Assembly: GCA_001896545.1 (NCBI GenBank)
Contig: MPOT01000025.1
Location: 94,488-158,487, forward strand
Length of the DNA stretch: 64,000 bases
DNA from: Tepidanaerobacter sp. EBM-38
GTDB lineage: Bacteria; Bacillota; Thermosediminibacteria; Thermosediminibacterales; Tepidanaerobacteraceae
Direction: 5' to 3'
The position numbers were made by a program, and so were the translations under genes. Shown here in pieces: positions 42,827 to 52,518 of this stretch. Each line of letters begins with the position of its first letter. The first letter of the stretch is position 1. The notes under the pieces are model-generated. The model was not told the origin of the DNA. It searched no databases and saw nothing but the letters and a program-made list of their open reading frames with translations.

Positions 42827-43885
42827 ATGAAAGCTGCTGTTTGGCATGGCTACAAAGATGTAAGAATAGAAGACGTTCCTGAACCGAAACTGAGCCCAGA
42901 TTGCGTGAAAATTAAGGTTTACTGGGCAGGCATATGCGGTACAGATCGCCATGAGTATGTAGGCCCAAATTTTATTCCTACAGAAAAGCCCCATCGATTA
43001 ACTCAGCGAACAGCTCCATTAATAATTGGGCATGAGTTTACAGGAATCATCGTAGAGGTAGGGGGAAATGTTACTGGGTGGAAAGTGGGAGACCGGGTTA
43101 CTGCAAATGGAAGTTTAACCTGTAAAAGCTGTGAAATGTGCAAAACAGGACGGTACAACATTTGCTCAAAACTGGGATTTCTAGGTGTAGGCGATGATGG
43201 AGCATTTGCCGAATATGTCACTGTAGAGGCTGATAGGCTGTTCCGTATTCCGGATAATGTTACACTTAGACAAGGCCTACTGGCTGAGCCCATCGCTTGT
43301 GGCATACATTCTACAAATCTTATAAATGACGTTCAAGGTAAGGATGTCGTTGTCATTGGTCCCGGTATTATTGGATTAGGATGCTTTTTCGCGGCAACTC
43401 TCAAGGGCGCATCAAAAGTTTTGGTTGCGGGAATAGGTGATAATCGGGAGGCGTTAATTCGCCGTTATAATGGCGATTATGTTGATACCCAAAAGACAGA
43501 TTTGGCTGAGTATGTTAAAAACTGGTCTAATGGTAAAATGGCAGATATTGTTTACGAGTGTGTTGGAGTTCAACAAACATTAAACAATGCAATAAGCATC
43601 TCAAAACCTGGAGCAAAAATAATGGTAATGGGTGTTTTTGGCCAGAAACCGCTGATTTCCATGAATGATTTACAGGAGGGCGAGCGGGTGCTGATGACAT
43701 CACAAGCCCATTTAAATGAGATAGAAACTGCATTGGAGTACTTTTCTAAAGGAAAAATTGATGCAGATGAACTAATTACAAGAGAAGTAACACTTGATAC
43801 TCTTGTAGAGGACGGGTTTGAAGAGCTTTTGAAAAACGCTTCTAAACATATTAAGGTCGCTATTAAGATTGTAGATACAAAATAA
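42827..43885 (+). CDS. Zinc-dependent alcohol dehydrogenase (sorbitol/butanediol dehydrogenase type)
   Basis: This medium-chain dehydrogenase has 352 residues. The catalytic zinc Cys lies in AGICGTDRHEYVG near residue 37 and IIGHEFTGIIVEVG near 66 provides His and Glu. The structural zinc has four Cys in CKSCEMCKTGRYNIC near 100. The NAD motif is VVIGPGIIGLGCFFAA near 172. Substrate could be a polyol or secondary alcohol; oxidation to a ketose before phosphorylation would fit the kinase and aldolase in the operon. Confidence 0.87.
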   Translation: MKAAVWHGYKDVRIEDVPEPKLSPDCVKIKVYWAGICGTDRHEYVGPNFIPTEKPHRLTQRTAPLIIGHEFTGIIVEVGGNVTGWKVGDRVTANGSLTCKSCEMCKTGRYNICSKLGFLGVGDDGAFAEYVTVEADRLFRIPDNVTLRQGLLAEPIACGIHSTNLINDVQGKDVVVIGPGIIGLGCFFAATLKGASKVLVAGIGDNREALIRRYNGDYVDTQKTDLAEYVKNWSNGKMADIVYECVGVQQTLNNAISISKPGAKIMVMGVFGQKPLISMNDLQEGERVLMTSQAHLNEIETALEYFSKGKIDADELITREVTLDTLVEDGFEELLKNASKHIKVAIKIVDTK

Positions 43886-43909
43886 AATTTATAATGGAGG
43901 CTAATCATA

Positions 43910-45100
43910 ATGAGTTCAAATGAGCATAAATTTGCTACAAAAGCCGTTCATGCAGGTCAACATGGAGATCCTGTAACAGGCGCAGTAGTTTCACCCATGT
44001 TTATGACAAGCACATATGAGTATACACCTGAGAAAATGGCACGCTATCTGGCGGGCGATAAAAAGGGCATCTTCACATATGGGCGTTCAAGGAACCCGAC
44101 CCAAAATGAACTGCAGAATAAGATCTGTGCACTATCAGGTGGAGAGGCAGCGCTGGTTACTGCCTCTGGAATGTCGGCAATTTCACTGGCACTGCTTAGC
44201 TGTGTTCACTCCGGTGATCATGTAATCAGCTGCAGTACGGTTTATAGTGGCACTTACAACTTGTTCACCAAAATATTTGAAGAGCTAAATATTGAGGTAA
44301 CATTCCTTGAGGAAATGACAGAGGAAGCATTAGAGAAAGCTCTAAAGCCAAATACAAAAGTACTGTATGCAGAAAGTGTATATAACCCAACCCTAGTTGT
44401 ATCTGATTTGAAGTTTATTGCAGAATGGGCAAAATCCAAAGGCGTTATTTCAATGATCGATAACACCTTTATGTCACCATATTTACTTAGACCGCTGGAG
44501 TATGGAATTGATGTTGTGGTACACAGTACAACTAAATACTTGAACGGACATGGAGATTTAATCGGTGGTGTCATTATCAGTAACAAGGATTTTATTGAGA
44601 ACATTAGAAGCTCTATCTATCAGGAGTTGGGGCCCACTCCCAGTCCATTTAGCTGTTGGCTGATGCTCAGAGGCATGAAAACCCTTCATATTAGGATGAG
44701 AGAGCATTGTAGTAATGCCATGACGATTGCCAAGTGGCTTGAGAAACAGGATAAGATTGAGAAAGTCATATATCCCGGGCTGGAGAGCCACCCACAGCAC
44801 GAACTGGCAAAAAAGCAGTTCGGAGCTAAAGGATACGGTGGGATGGTATCTTTTGTGGTCAAAGGCGGAATGGAAGGAGCTACACGTTTCATCAGTAATA
44901 TTAAACTTGCAAAGTATTGTGTGAGCTTAGGAGATTTGGATACCATGATTCAACAGCCTGCCACCATGACCCATGGAAAGATATCGCCGACAGAAAGAGA
45001 ACGCATGGGAATTCCCGATGGAATGATAAGACTTTCGGTGGGAATTGAAGATTCCGAAGATATCATTCATGATTTAGAACAAGCCCTGGAGAGTGTATAA
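43910..45100 (+). CDS. PLP-dependent C-S lyase of the Cys/Met metabolism family
   Basis: This 396-residue enzyme belongs to the cystathionine gamma-synthase, gamma-lyase and methionine gamma-lyase family. It has YGRSRNPTQNELQNKI near residue 57, SGMSAISLAL near 84, the PLP Lys in HSTTKYLNGHGDLIGG near 205, and PTPSPFSCWLMLRGMKTL near 240. The Cys typical of methionine gamma-lyase in the LYGCT loop is replaced here (STVYSGTYN), so methionine is not the obvious substrate. It could cleave a thioether or cysteine conjugate to a thiol, ammonia and a 2-oxoacid. It is co-transcribed with sugar enzymes, which is unusual. Confidence 0.85.
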   Translation: MSSNEHKFATKAVHAGQHGDPVTGAVVSPMFMTSTYEYTPEKMARYLAGDKKGIFTYGRSRNPTQNELQNKICALSGGEAALVTASGMSAISLALLSCVHSGDHVISCSTVYSGTYNLFTKIFEELNIEVTFLEEMTEEALEKALKPNTKVLYAESVYNPTLVVSDLKFIAEWAKSKGVISMIDNTFMSPYLLRPLEYGIDVVVHSTTKYLNGHGDLIGGVIISNKDFIENIRSSIYQELGPTPSPFSCWLMLRGMKTLHIRMREHCSNAMTIAKWLEKQDKIEKVIYPGLESHPQHELAKKQFGAKGYGGMVSFVVKGGMEGATRFISNIKLAKYCVSLGDLDTMIQQPATMTHGKISPTERERMGIPDGMIRLSVGIEDSEDIIHDLEQALESV

Positions 45101-45104
45101 TCTC

Positions 45105-46580
45105 ATGAAAAAAGTGTTTTTGGTGATAGATTCCGGCACTACGAAGATTAAAGCTGCTTTAATTGCATCTAACGGTATGCAGGTCGATATGGTCAGTGAG
45201 TATATCACCACACACTCCCCGTTAACAGGTGCCAGCGAAATGGATATGAATGAGGTGTGGCAAACAGTTTGTAAAGCTGTTGGCCGTTTGCATCAAAACA
45301 ATCAATCTGTCTGGAACAACATAGTTGGAGTTGGGGTAACCGCTCAGGGCGATGGTGCATGGTTGGTTGATAAAGATGGAAATCCGGTTTGTAATGCCAT
45401 TTTGTGGAATGATACCAGAGCGAAAGCCATGGTGGATTTGGACTATGATGCCATTAATAAAATGTGTTCCGGATACTGCACCACTCCACTTTTTGCTGGC
45501 GCGGCCCCGATAATTCTTAAATGGATGAAAGCAAATCATCCTGATAAATATAAAAAAATACACATGGTGCTGCACTGTAAGGACTGGATTAATTTTAAGA
45601 TGACCGGACAGTTGTCAACTGATTGGACTGATGCATCTACATCGCTGACTGATATCTTTACTAATAAATATGTATACGAAATACTTGATGCACTGGATAT
45701 AGCAGAAACCAAAGGTAAGTTTCCGCCGATATTATCTCCTGCTGATGTTGTTGGCCGGATTACTCCTCAAGCGATGAAACAGCTTTATGTGAAAGCCGGT
45801 ACGCCGGTAATAGCCGGTGTCTTGGACGTAATTGCTGTTGCAGTAGGCTGTAATGTAACGGAATCCGGTGAAAAAGGAAGCATATTAGGCACAACTTTAT
45901 GCAACTATGTTGCTCTTGACCGGCAGGATGTCAAAAATGATTATTCTGTTGGGAGTATTCTCTGTCATATAAAAAAAGGGAAATATATTCGATTAATGGC
46001 TGCATTGAGTGGGGCATCAACGTTGGATTGGGTGCGAAAAGAGATATTAAATAAGGAAAACTATGCGGATATTGAACTGAAGGTTGGCAAAATCCCCATA
46101 GGAAGCCAAGGCGTTTTTTATCATCCTTATATTTTTGGAGAGAGAGCTCCATTTCGCAATGATTTTGCCTGCGGCGGGTTTTATGGAATAACCGCATCAC
46201 ATACAAAATATCATTTGGCACGAGCAGCTTATGAAGGGCTTGCCCTCTCTATGTACGATTGCTACAATCATTTACCTCAGGGCAAGAATGGTATCAATGT
46301 GGCGGGAGGTGCTTCTCAAAGCGATATGCTTTGCCAAATTATAAGTGACTGCTTAGGGCAACCTGTCATTCGAAAAAACAGTAAGGAACTAGGTATTACA
46401 GGTATAGGGGAAATGATGAGAACAGCATGGGGATTTAGCGAAATCACAAATATAAGTGACGAGGATAATATTTGCTTCAAGCCCAACTATGCAAATCACA
46501 AAAAATACAAGCAGTTATACAGAACATTCACCAATCTCCAGCAATATATTGCTCCATTTTGGGAAGAGAGAATGATATGA
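45105..46580 (+). CDS. FGGY-family carbohydrate kinase
   Basis: This 491-residue sugar kinase has the ATPase core LVIDSGTTKIKAALI at the N-terminus, GVTAQGDGAWLVDKDG near residue 82, ILWNDTRA near 102, GSILGTTLCNYVAL near 260 and the late NVAGGASQSDMLCQI near 400. FGGY members phosphorylate xylulose, fuculose, erythritol, AI-2 and others, so the sugar is not decided. ATG at 45105 follows TGGAGAG; an upstream GTG at 45093 lies in the stop region of the C-S lyase gene. It probably makes the phosphosugar for the class II aldolase and the SorC regulator. Confidence 0.87.
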   Translation: MKKVFLVIDSGTTKIKAALIASNGMQVDMVSEYITTHSPLTGASEMDMNEVWQTVCKAVGRLHQNNQSVWNNIVGVGVTAQGDGAWLVDKDGNPVCNAILWNDTRAKAMVDLDYDAINKMCSGYCTTPLFAGAAPIILKWMKANHPDKYKKIHMVLHCKDWINFKMTGQLSTDWTDASTSLTDIFTNKYVYEILDALDIAETKGKFPPILSPADVVGRITPQAMKQLYVKAGTPVIAGVLDVIAVAVGCNVTESGEKGSILGTTLCNYVALDRQDVKNDYSVGSILCHIKKGKYIRLMAALSGASTLDWVRKEILNKENYADIELKVGKIPIGSQGVFYHPYIFGERAPFRNDFACGGFYGITASHTKYHLARAAYEGLALSMYDCYNHLPQGKNGINVAGGASQSDMLCQIISDCLGQPVIRKNSKELGITGIGEMMRTAWGFSEITNISDEDNICFKPNYANHKKYKQLYRTFTNLQQYIAPFWEERMI

Positions 46581-46632
46581 AGTTCTATCGGAGTAGGAAA
46601 TTCTGTACAGGAATAGGAGGAAAAATGGGAAG

Positions 46633-47586
46633 ATGGGAAAATACGTCATAAAAAGATTGCTGATTGCAATCCCGACTTTCTTTGGAATAACAGTTTTGGT
46701 GTATATTGTTTCATCTCTTGCACCTGGCAGCCCTTTGGATCTATTACTGCAGGATCCATTCATAACAGCAGCGGAAATTGAAAGAAAAAGAATCGAGTAT
46801 GGTCTTGATCAGCATGTAATTATCCAATATATCAGATGGCTCGGGGAACTGCTCCAGGGAAATTTGGGATTCTCATATAGAACACATTTACCTGTATGGG
46901 GGATGATTGTAGAGCGCTTAGGACCAACACTGGTTCTCACGTTTTCTGCCACCATTTTTTCCGTGCTGGTTGCGGTGCCTCTTGGTATTATGGCCGCATA
47001 TAAGCCCTATTCGCTTTGGGATTATGCTTCATCAGGCCTATCTTTTATAGGTTCTGCTACACCTAACTTTTTTGCCGGTTTAATTTTGATTTACTTTTTT
47101 GCAGTTCGGTTAAACATACTGCCTATCGGCGGTATGTATGATACATCCGGTATACGAACTTTGCCAATGCTTGTAAAGCATCTTATTCTTCCTGCGGCAG
47201 TGTTGTCCATTCAGCAGGTGGGCAGACTGATACGTCAAACCCGGGGCAGTATGCTGGAGGTTTTATCAGAGGATTATATAAGAACAGCGCGAGCAACAGG
47301 TCTGAGAGAAAATTTAGTTTTGGTTAGGCATGCACTGAGAAATGCTCTGATTCCAATTGTAACCGAGCTAGGTTTGATGATCCCCTTTTTAATCGGAGGA
47401 GCAGTTGTTACTGAACAAATCTTTGGATGGCCGGGTTTAGGAAGTTTGATGGTGCTGTCCATAACACAGCGTGATTATCCTGTTATTATGGGAATAACCG
47501 TCTTTGTTGCAGTGGCTGTATTAATAGGAAACATTGTAACAGATTTGATATACAGTGCAATCGATCCAAGAATACGAAACAGATAA
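46633..47586 (+). CDS. Peptide-type ABC importer permease (DppB family)
   Basis: This 317-residue membrane protein has an N-terminal membrane anchor (RLLIAIPTFFGITVLVYIVSS), six segments in all, and the EAA loop around SEDYIRTARATGLRENLVLVRHAL near residue 213. It forms the importer with the next permease and the two ATPases. The family moves di- and oligopeptides, nickel or glycoside-like compounds. In this operon a peptide-linked or amino-acid-linked sugar is suggested, not shown. Confidence 0.9.
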   Translation: MGKYVIKRLLIAIPTFFGITVLVYIVSSLAPGSPLDLLLQDPFITAAEIERKRIEYGLDQHVIIQYIRWLGELLQGNLGFSYRTHLPVWGMIVERLGPTLVLTFSATIFSVLVAVPLGIMAAYKPYSLWDYASSGLSFIGSATPNFFAGLILIYFFAVRLNILPIGGMYDTSGIRTLPMLVKHLILPAAVLSIQQVGRLIRQTRGSMLEVLSEDYIRTARATGLRENLVLVRHALRNALIPIVTELGLMIPFLIGGAVVTEQIFGWPGLGSLMVLSITQRDYPVIMGITVFVAVAVLIGNIVTDLIYSAIDPRIRNR

Positions 47587-47601
47587 TACTGAGGTGAAAA
47601 A

Positions 47602-48468
47602 GTGAAAAAGCAGGGAAAATCCAGTTCATATTTAGGAGATGTATTCAGACGATTTAAGGCACATAAACTGGCAATGGTTGGTCTGTGTGTGATTATATTA
47701 GAAGTTTTATTAGTTTTTTTGCTACCTATGATTTTTGACATTGACCCATATACTTCAGATATAAATGCATTCGGTGCCGCTCCAAGTGCTGAACACATTT
47801 TGGGAACTGATGATATTGGAAGAGATATCTTTGCAAGGCTGATATATGGTGGACAGGTTTCGCTGTTTGTAGGTCTTGTATCCACTCTCATCAGTGTAGC
47901 AATTGGTGTACCCCTTGGTGTTATTGCTGGATATTATGGAGGTACTTTCGAAACAATTGTTATGAGATCTGCTGATGTATTTATGTCTTTTCCATCAATT
48001 ATTCTAATATTGGTATTGGTTTCAGTGGTGGGACCGTCTATTTTTACGGTGACACTTGTCATAGGAATAATGGGATGGACACAATTTGCACGGTTGATTT
48101 ACGGAAATGTATTATCAGTTAGAGAAAAGGATTATGTTGAATCAGCAAGAGCAATTGGTGAAAAAAACTTTCGTATCATTACAAAATATATATTACCTAA
48201 CACTTTTGCTCCAGTACTAATAGCACTTACATTTTCCACTGCAAATGCTATTATCATGGAATCCTCTTTAAGCTTTTTGGGCATGGGTGTTCAACCTCCT
48301 CAAGCATCCTGGGGAAATATTTTGTATGATGCACAATCCATTACAGTTCTTTCACAAAAGCCGTGGTTGTGGGTACCTCCTGGAATTGCATTGGTACTTA
48401 CTGTTCTTAGCATAAACTTTTTTGGAGACGGTGTAAGGGATGCTCTTGATACAAAAATGAAAATTTAA
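47602..48468 (+). CDS. Peptide-type ABC importer permease (DppC family)
   Basis: The second membrane subunit has 288 residues, with the family's N-terminal oligopeptide-permease-C anchor (FRRFKAHKLAMVGLCVII), the periplasmic-side HILGTDDIGRDIFARLIYGG near residue 65 and the EAA loop EKDYVESARAIGEKNFRII near 175. GTG at 47602 follows GAGGTG. It lies 15 bp after the DppB-like gene. Confidence 0.9.
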   Translation: MKKQGKSSSYLGDVFRRFKAHKLAMVGLCVIILEVLLVFLLPMIFDIDPYTSDINAFGAAPSAEHILGTDDIGRDIFARLIYGGQVSLFVGLVSTLISVAIGVPLGVIAGYYGGTFETIVMRSADVFMSFPSIILILVLVSVVGPSIFTVTLVIGIMGWTQFARLIYGNVLSVREKDYVESARAIGEKNFRIITKYILPNTFAPVLIALTFSTANAIIMESSLSFLGMGVQPPQASWGNILYDAQSITVLSQKPWLWVPPGIALVLTVLSINFFGDGVRDALDTKMKI

Positions 48469-48640
48469 CAGCATATTTGACTTATTATTAAACCTTCTCA
48501 AACTTGTTAGATTTAATGTATATATAAATGAGTTTGGCTAGTGCAATGAATTATTTGTTATGGAGGTGACCAGCAAAAAACACATAATCTATATCATAAA
48601 AATCAAACCAAGAAAAGCACAAAAAGAGGAGGCAAATCAA

Positions 48641-50275
48641 ATGTTTAAATCCACAAGAAAAACAGCAACCATGCTCGTGTCATTACTATTGGTGCTACTT
48701 ATTGCACTCACGGGTTGTGGAGGATCAGGTGCAAATCCGGATTCTGAGGTAACATCGCAAAATGCTGACAAACAGGGCCCTAAAGTAGTAACCATGGCAA
48801 TTGTTTCAAATTGGGATTCTCTTATTCCTCATGATACCACCAGCAGCTACAGTGATGTTATAATAAACCAGATCTTTGATAAGCTGGCTATTATCAGAAG
48901 TGATGGCACTTTTGCACCAAGGCTGGCAGATAGCTGGGAGATGAACGAGGATAGCACAGTATTTACATTTAAGCTGAATGAAAACGCTAAGTGGCACGAT
49001 GGCAAACCGGTTACAGCAAATGATGTGGTATTTACTGCACAGGTGATGTCCAATGCCGACGTACCTGCAGCACGCAGAAGTACAAGATACTTTACAGGTA
49101 CAGATGACAGTGGTATAGAGACTTCCGCCGGTTCAATAGGAGTGGAAGCTGTAGATGAGAAAACAGTTGCCTTTCATTTGAAATCACCTATGGACCCATC
49201 TTACTTCCTCGCAATTTTTAATAGAGACTTTTATATAATTCCGGAACATGTTTTTGAAGGTGTTGAAATGGCAGACATCAACAAAAATGAGTTTTGGCAG
49301 AAACCAATAGTTGGTTCCGGACCATGTAAATTCGATAATGTTATAACAGGTGAAAGAGTTGAATTAACTGCTAATGAAAACTATTATCTAGGGAAACCGG
49401 ATTTTGACAGGTTGGTAATTAAAGTGGTTGGGGCACAAAACCTTCTATCAGGTTTGATAAGCGGAGACATTGACATTATCGCAGAGGGTTCAATCTCACT
49501 GCAGGACTGGGATATGGCACAAGCACAGGAAAATCTTGTTACAGTATCAATACCTTCATTGGGCTATCAGTACATGACATGCAACACCTCTAAGCCATAC
49601 ATGACACAAAAGATTAGACAGGCTATTGATTTGGCTATTAACAGAGATGTCATTATCAACCAACTTCTTAAAGGTGAGGGAGTTCCTGCTACAGGTCCCC
49701 TACCCGAAACCCATCTTTATTTCAATAAAGAATTGCTTCCTATCGAATATGATGTGGAAAAAGCAAAGCAAATGGTTGAAGAAGAAGGTTGGGACGAGTC
49801 TAGAGAACTACTGCTGATAGTTCCTCAGGGTAATCAGGTTAGAGAGAAATCTGCTCCCTTGATTCAACAGGATCTTCAGAAGATCGGTATAAAAACAAGA
49901 ATTCAAATAACAGATTTCCCAACATTGTTAACCATGCTTCGTGACGGCGATTACGATCTAGGTCTAATCGGTTCAGCCGGTTCATTAGACCCCGGTGAAA
50001 GTGTATTTAATGTAACAGTTGGACATATGAATAATTTCGCACATCTGACAGATCCTACCCTTGGAAACTTAGGGCAAAAAGGCTCGAGGGGAACATCATT
50101 TGAAGAACGCAAGCCGATTTATGATGAATACCAGATGGTCCTAAATGAGCAGATGCCATTTGTATGGCTGTATTTTCCCAATAAGCTTCAAGCATACAAT
50201 AAGAGATTAAGCAACGTGCCTGTTGAAGATTTTGCTTTTATGAACTGGTGCGTATGGGAATGGAAAGTTGACTAA
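48641..50275 (+). CDS. Extracellular solute-binding lipoprotein, family 5 (DppA/OppA type)
   Basis: This 544-residue lipoprotein has a signal peptide ending in LIALTGC (C26). The mature part has the class C binding-protein pattern: LADSWEMNEDSTVFTFKLNE near residue 82, AKWHDGKPVTANDVVFT near 104, IVGSGPCKFD near 221 and IRQAIDLAINRDVII near 325. It selects the importer's substrate. ATG at 48641 follows AAGAGGAGG; an upstream ATG frame from 48560 would put 27 charged residues before the signal peptide and is rejected. A terminator-like hairpin follows the gene. Confidence 0.9.
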   Translation: MFKSTRKTATMLVSLLLVLLIALTGCGGSGANPDSEVTSQNADKQGPKVVTMAIVSNWDSLIPHDTTSSYSDVIINQIFDKLAIIRSDGTFAPRLADSWEMNEDSTVFTFKLNENAKWHDGKPVTANDVVFTAQVMSNADVPAARRSTRYFTGTDDSGIETSAGSIGVEAVDEKTVAFHLKSPMDPSYFLAIFNRDFYIIPEHVFEGVEMADINKNEFWQKPIVGSGPCKFDNVITGERVELTANENYYLGKPDFDRLVIKVVGAQNLLSGLISGDIDIIAEGSISLQDWDMAQAQENLVTVSIPSLGYQYMTCNTSKPYMTQKIRQAIDLAINRDVIINQLLKGEGVPATGPLPETHLYFNKELLPIEYDVEKAKQMVEEEGWDESRELLLIVPQGNQVREKSAPLIQQDLQKIGIKTRIQITDFPTLLTMLRDGDYDLGLIGSAGSLDPGESVFNVTVGHMNNFAHLTDPTLGNLGQKGSRGTSFEERKPIYDEYQMVLNEQMPFVWLYFPNKLQAYNKRLSNVPVEDFAFMNWCVWEWKVD

Positions 50276-50322
50276 TTGCTCCGATAAAAAAGAATAATAA
50301 TAATATAATTTAATGGTAGTAT

Positions 50323-50366
50323 AAAGGGGCTGTGAAAATAAGTATATACAATCTTCCAGCCCTTTT
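50323..50366 (+). terminator. Hairpin between the binding-protein and ATPase genes
   Basis: AAAGGGGCTG pairs with CAGCCCTTTT with one bulged G and a long 24-base loop, 47 bp after the binding-protein stop and followed by TTTT. It may be a partial terminator, which is common after binding-protein genes that need higher expression. Confidence 0.5.
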
Positions 50367-50552
50367 ATCTAAACTATGGAGCAGTTTAAACTTGACCAAA
50401 AAAACAGATGTTCTTTTATTCGCGTCCAAATTGAATCCCTATTTTTGTTAGCAAGTGTATAAATCCTGATGCTACATTGAATCAAGATTAAAAAAGTTTT
50501 TAACCATTACTTGATATACACAGACAATGTGCATCTGACTGGGGGTCGAAAG

Positions 50553-51518
50553 ATGGCAAATACATTACTGGAAGTTAATAACTTACAAGTACAATTTAGT
50601 ACAATAGACAGCACAGTGACTGCAGTTGACGGAGTAAGTTTTTCTGTCAATAAAGGTGAGACACTTGGAGTTGTTGGAGAATCGGGATGTGGGAAAAGTG
50701 TTACATCTATGGCAATCCTTCGACTTTTAGGTAAGACCGGGAAAATCACACAAGGTGAAATCCTCTTTGAAGGTCAGGATATTCTTAAAAAATCTGAATC
50801 TGATATGTGCCAAATTCGCGGGAAAGAAATTGCAATGATTTTCCAGGACTCAATGACAGGGTTAAACCCTGTAATGACAATTGGGAAACAGTTAATAGGA
50901 ACCATCACTGTGCATGAAAAGATGAATAAAAAGACGGCGGAGAAAAAAGCAATTGACATGCTTAAAAAGGTGGGGATTCCTTCTCCAGAACAGAGAATGA
51001 ATGAATACCCCCATCAATTGAGCGGAGGGATGAGGCAGAGAGTGATGATAGCCATGGCATTGTCATGCAACCCATCTTTGTTAATTGCAGATGAACCGAC
51101 TACTGCTTTAGACGTGACAATACAAGCACAAATTATAGAATTAATGAAAGATCTTAAAAAAACATCAGAAGCTGCTATTATAATTATTACACATGATTTG
51201 GGTGTCGTAGCCGAGATGGCAGATCGTATCATGGTTATGTATTCTGGTCAGGTGGTAGAATACGCTGATGCCAGAAGTATCTTTATAAACCCGCTCCATC
51301 CTTATACAAGAGGGCTATTGTCATCAATTCCCCGTTTGGATAAAGATGTAGACGTTTTATATGCGATTAAGGGTTCTGTGCCTAGTCTTCAAAACGTGCC
51401 AAAAGGATGCCGTTTCTGTGAAAGATGTCAAGATGCAATGGAAATATGCAAGAATAAACCACCTGTTCTATGTACCGTCGGAGATTGCAGTGTCAGGTGT
51501 TGGAAATATACTAAATGA
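50553..51518 (+). CDS. Peptide-type ABC importer ATP-binding protein (DppD family)
   Basis: This 321-residue ATPase has Walker A GESGCGKSVT near residue 43, Q-loop IAMIFQDSMTGLNPVMTIG near 92, signature LSGGMRQRVMIAMAL near 155, Walker B LLIADEPTTALDVT near 175, and the C-terminal oligopeptide/dipeptide module with cysteines in CRFCERCQDAMEIC. Such C-terminal Cys clusters can bind iron-sulfur in this family. ATG at 50553 follows GGGGG; the frame extends upstream to 50511 without a good site. Confidence 0.9.
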   Translation: MANTLLEVNNLQVQFSTIDSTVTAVDGVSFSVNKGETLGVVGESGCGKSVTSMAILRLLGKTGKITQGEILFEGQDILKKSESDMCQIRGKEIAMIFQDSMTGLNPVMTIGKQLIGTITVHEKMNKKTAEKKAIDMLKKVGIPSPEQRMNEYPHQLSGGMRQRVMIAMALSCNPSLLIADEPTTALDVTIQAQIIELMKDLKKTSEAAIIIITHDLGVVAEMADRIMVMYSGQVVEYADARSIFINPLHPYTRGLLSSIPRLDKDVDVLYAIKGSVPSLQNVPKGCRFCERCQDAMEICKNKPPVLCTVGDCSVRCWKYTK

Positions 51519-51534
51519 ACAGGAGAAGACGGGA

Positions 51535-52500
51535 ATGAAAGGTATCTTAGAGGTAAAAAATTTAAAAAAACATTTCGTAACTCCAAAAAGTTTTTTCAAT
51601 AAAGAGGAAAAAAGAGTCAGGGCTGTAGATGACATCAGTTTGTTCATTAGCAAGGGTGAGACACTGGGGTTGGTTGGAGAAAGCGGATGCGGAAAGTCCA
51701 CTTTTGGCCGTGCTGTACTGAGGCTGACGGAACCTACATCCGGTTCGGTTCACTATAATGGTGTTGATATTTTAAAATTGAACAAAAATGATATGCGAAA
51801 TATGCGTCAAAAGATGCAGATAATCTTTCAAGATCCATATGCATCCCTCAATCCAAGAATGACAGTGTTAGAATTAATCAGAGCACCACTTGACGCTTTT
51901 AATATTGGAACGGAAAAAGAAAGAGAAGAAAAAGTTATTGATATACTGGAGCTTGTGGGATTGGACAAACAAAATCTACGCAAGTATCCACATGAATTTT
52001 CAGGTGGTCAGAGACAGCGTATTGTAATAGCGAGGGCATTGATTTTAAATCCTGAGTTTATTGTATGTGATGAACCTGTTTCTGCCTTAGATGTATCCAT
52101 TCAATCACAGGTACTGAACCTGATGCAACAGCTGAAGCAGGAGTTGAACTTGACCTTTTTATTTATCTCACATAATCTCAGTGTGGTAAAACACATAAGT
52201 GACCGAGTGGCAGTTATGTATTTAGGTAAAATCGTGGAAATTGCAGAGAAAAAAAGTCTGTATATTGATCCTCTGCACCCGTATACCAAAGCACTCATGT
52301 CCTCTATTCCTATACCTGATATCGATGCACCTGAGAGAAAAATTATTTTGACAGGTGAAGTGCCAAGTCCCTTGAATCCGCCAACAGGATGCAGATTTCA
52401 TACTAGGTGTTCTCATTGTATAGAAAAGTGCAAAGTACAAGAACCGGCCCTTGTTAACGTTTCAGACAAAACAATGGTTGCCTGTCATTTGTATGAATAG
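51535..52500 (+). CDS. Peptide-type ABC importer ATP-binding protein (DppF family)
   Basis: The second ATPase has 321 residues, with Walker A GESGCGKSTFGRAVL near residue 49, IIFQDPYASLNPRMTV near 96, signature FSGGQRQRIVIARAL near 157, Walker B FIVCDEPVSALDVSIQ near 178, and a C-terminal CRFHTRCSHCIEKC cysteine module. ATG at 51535 follows AGGAGAAG. The open frame runs back to 51361 inside the DppD-like gene, but that extension is not translated from a visible site. Confidence 0.9.
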   Translation: MKGILEVKNLKKHFVTPKSFFNKEEKRVRAVDDISLFISKGETLGLVGESGCGKSTFGRAVLRLTEPTSGSVHYNGVDILKLNKNDMRNMRQKMQIIFQDPYASLNPRMTVLELIRAPLDAFNIGTEKEREEKVIDILELVGLDKQNLRKYPHEFSGGQRQRIVIARALILNPEFIVCDEPVSALDVSIQSQVLNLMQQLKQELNLTFLFISHNLSVVKHISDRVAVMYLGKIVEIAEKKSLYIDPLHPYTKALMSSIPIPDIDAPERKIILTGEVPSPLNPPTGCRFHTRCSHCIEKCKVQEPALVNVSDKTMVACHLYE

Positions 52501-52518
52501 CCTTTGGAGGAATGGAAA

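Noticed and set aside
39075..46580. AI-2 uptake and processing system, suggested by SorC (LsrR-like) and FGGY (LsrK-like) genes
   Set aside because: There is no LsrB-type binding protein, LsrACD-type importer, LsrF or LsrG; the importer is of the peptide type and the operon has sulfur and dipeptidase genes.
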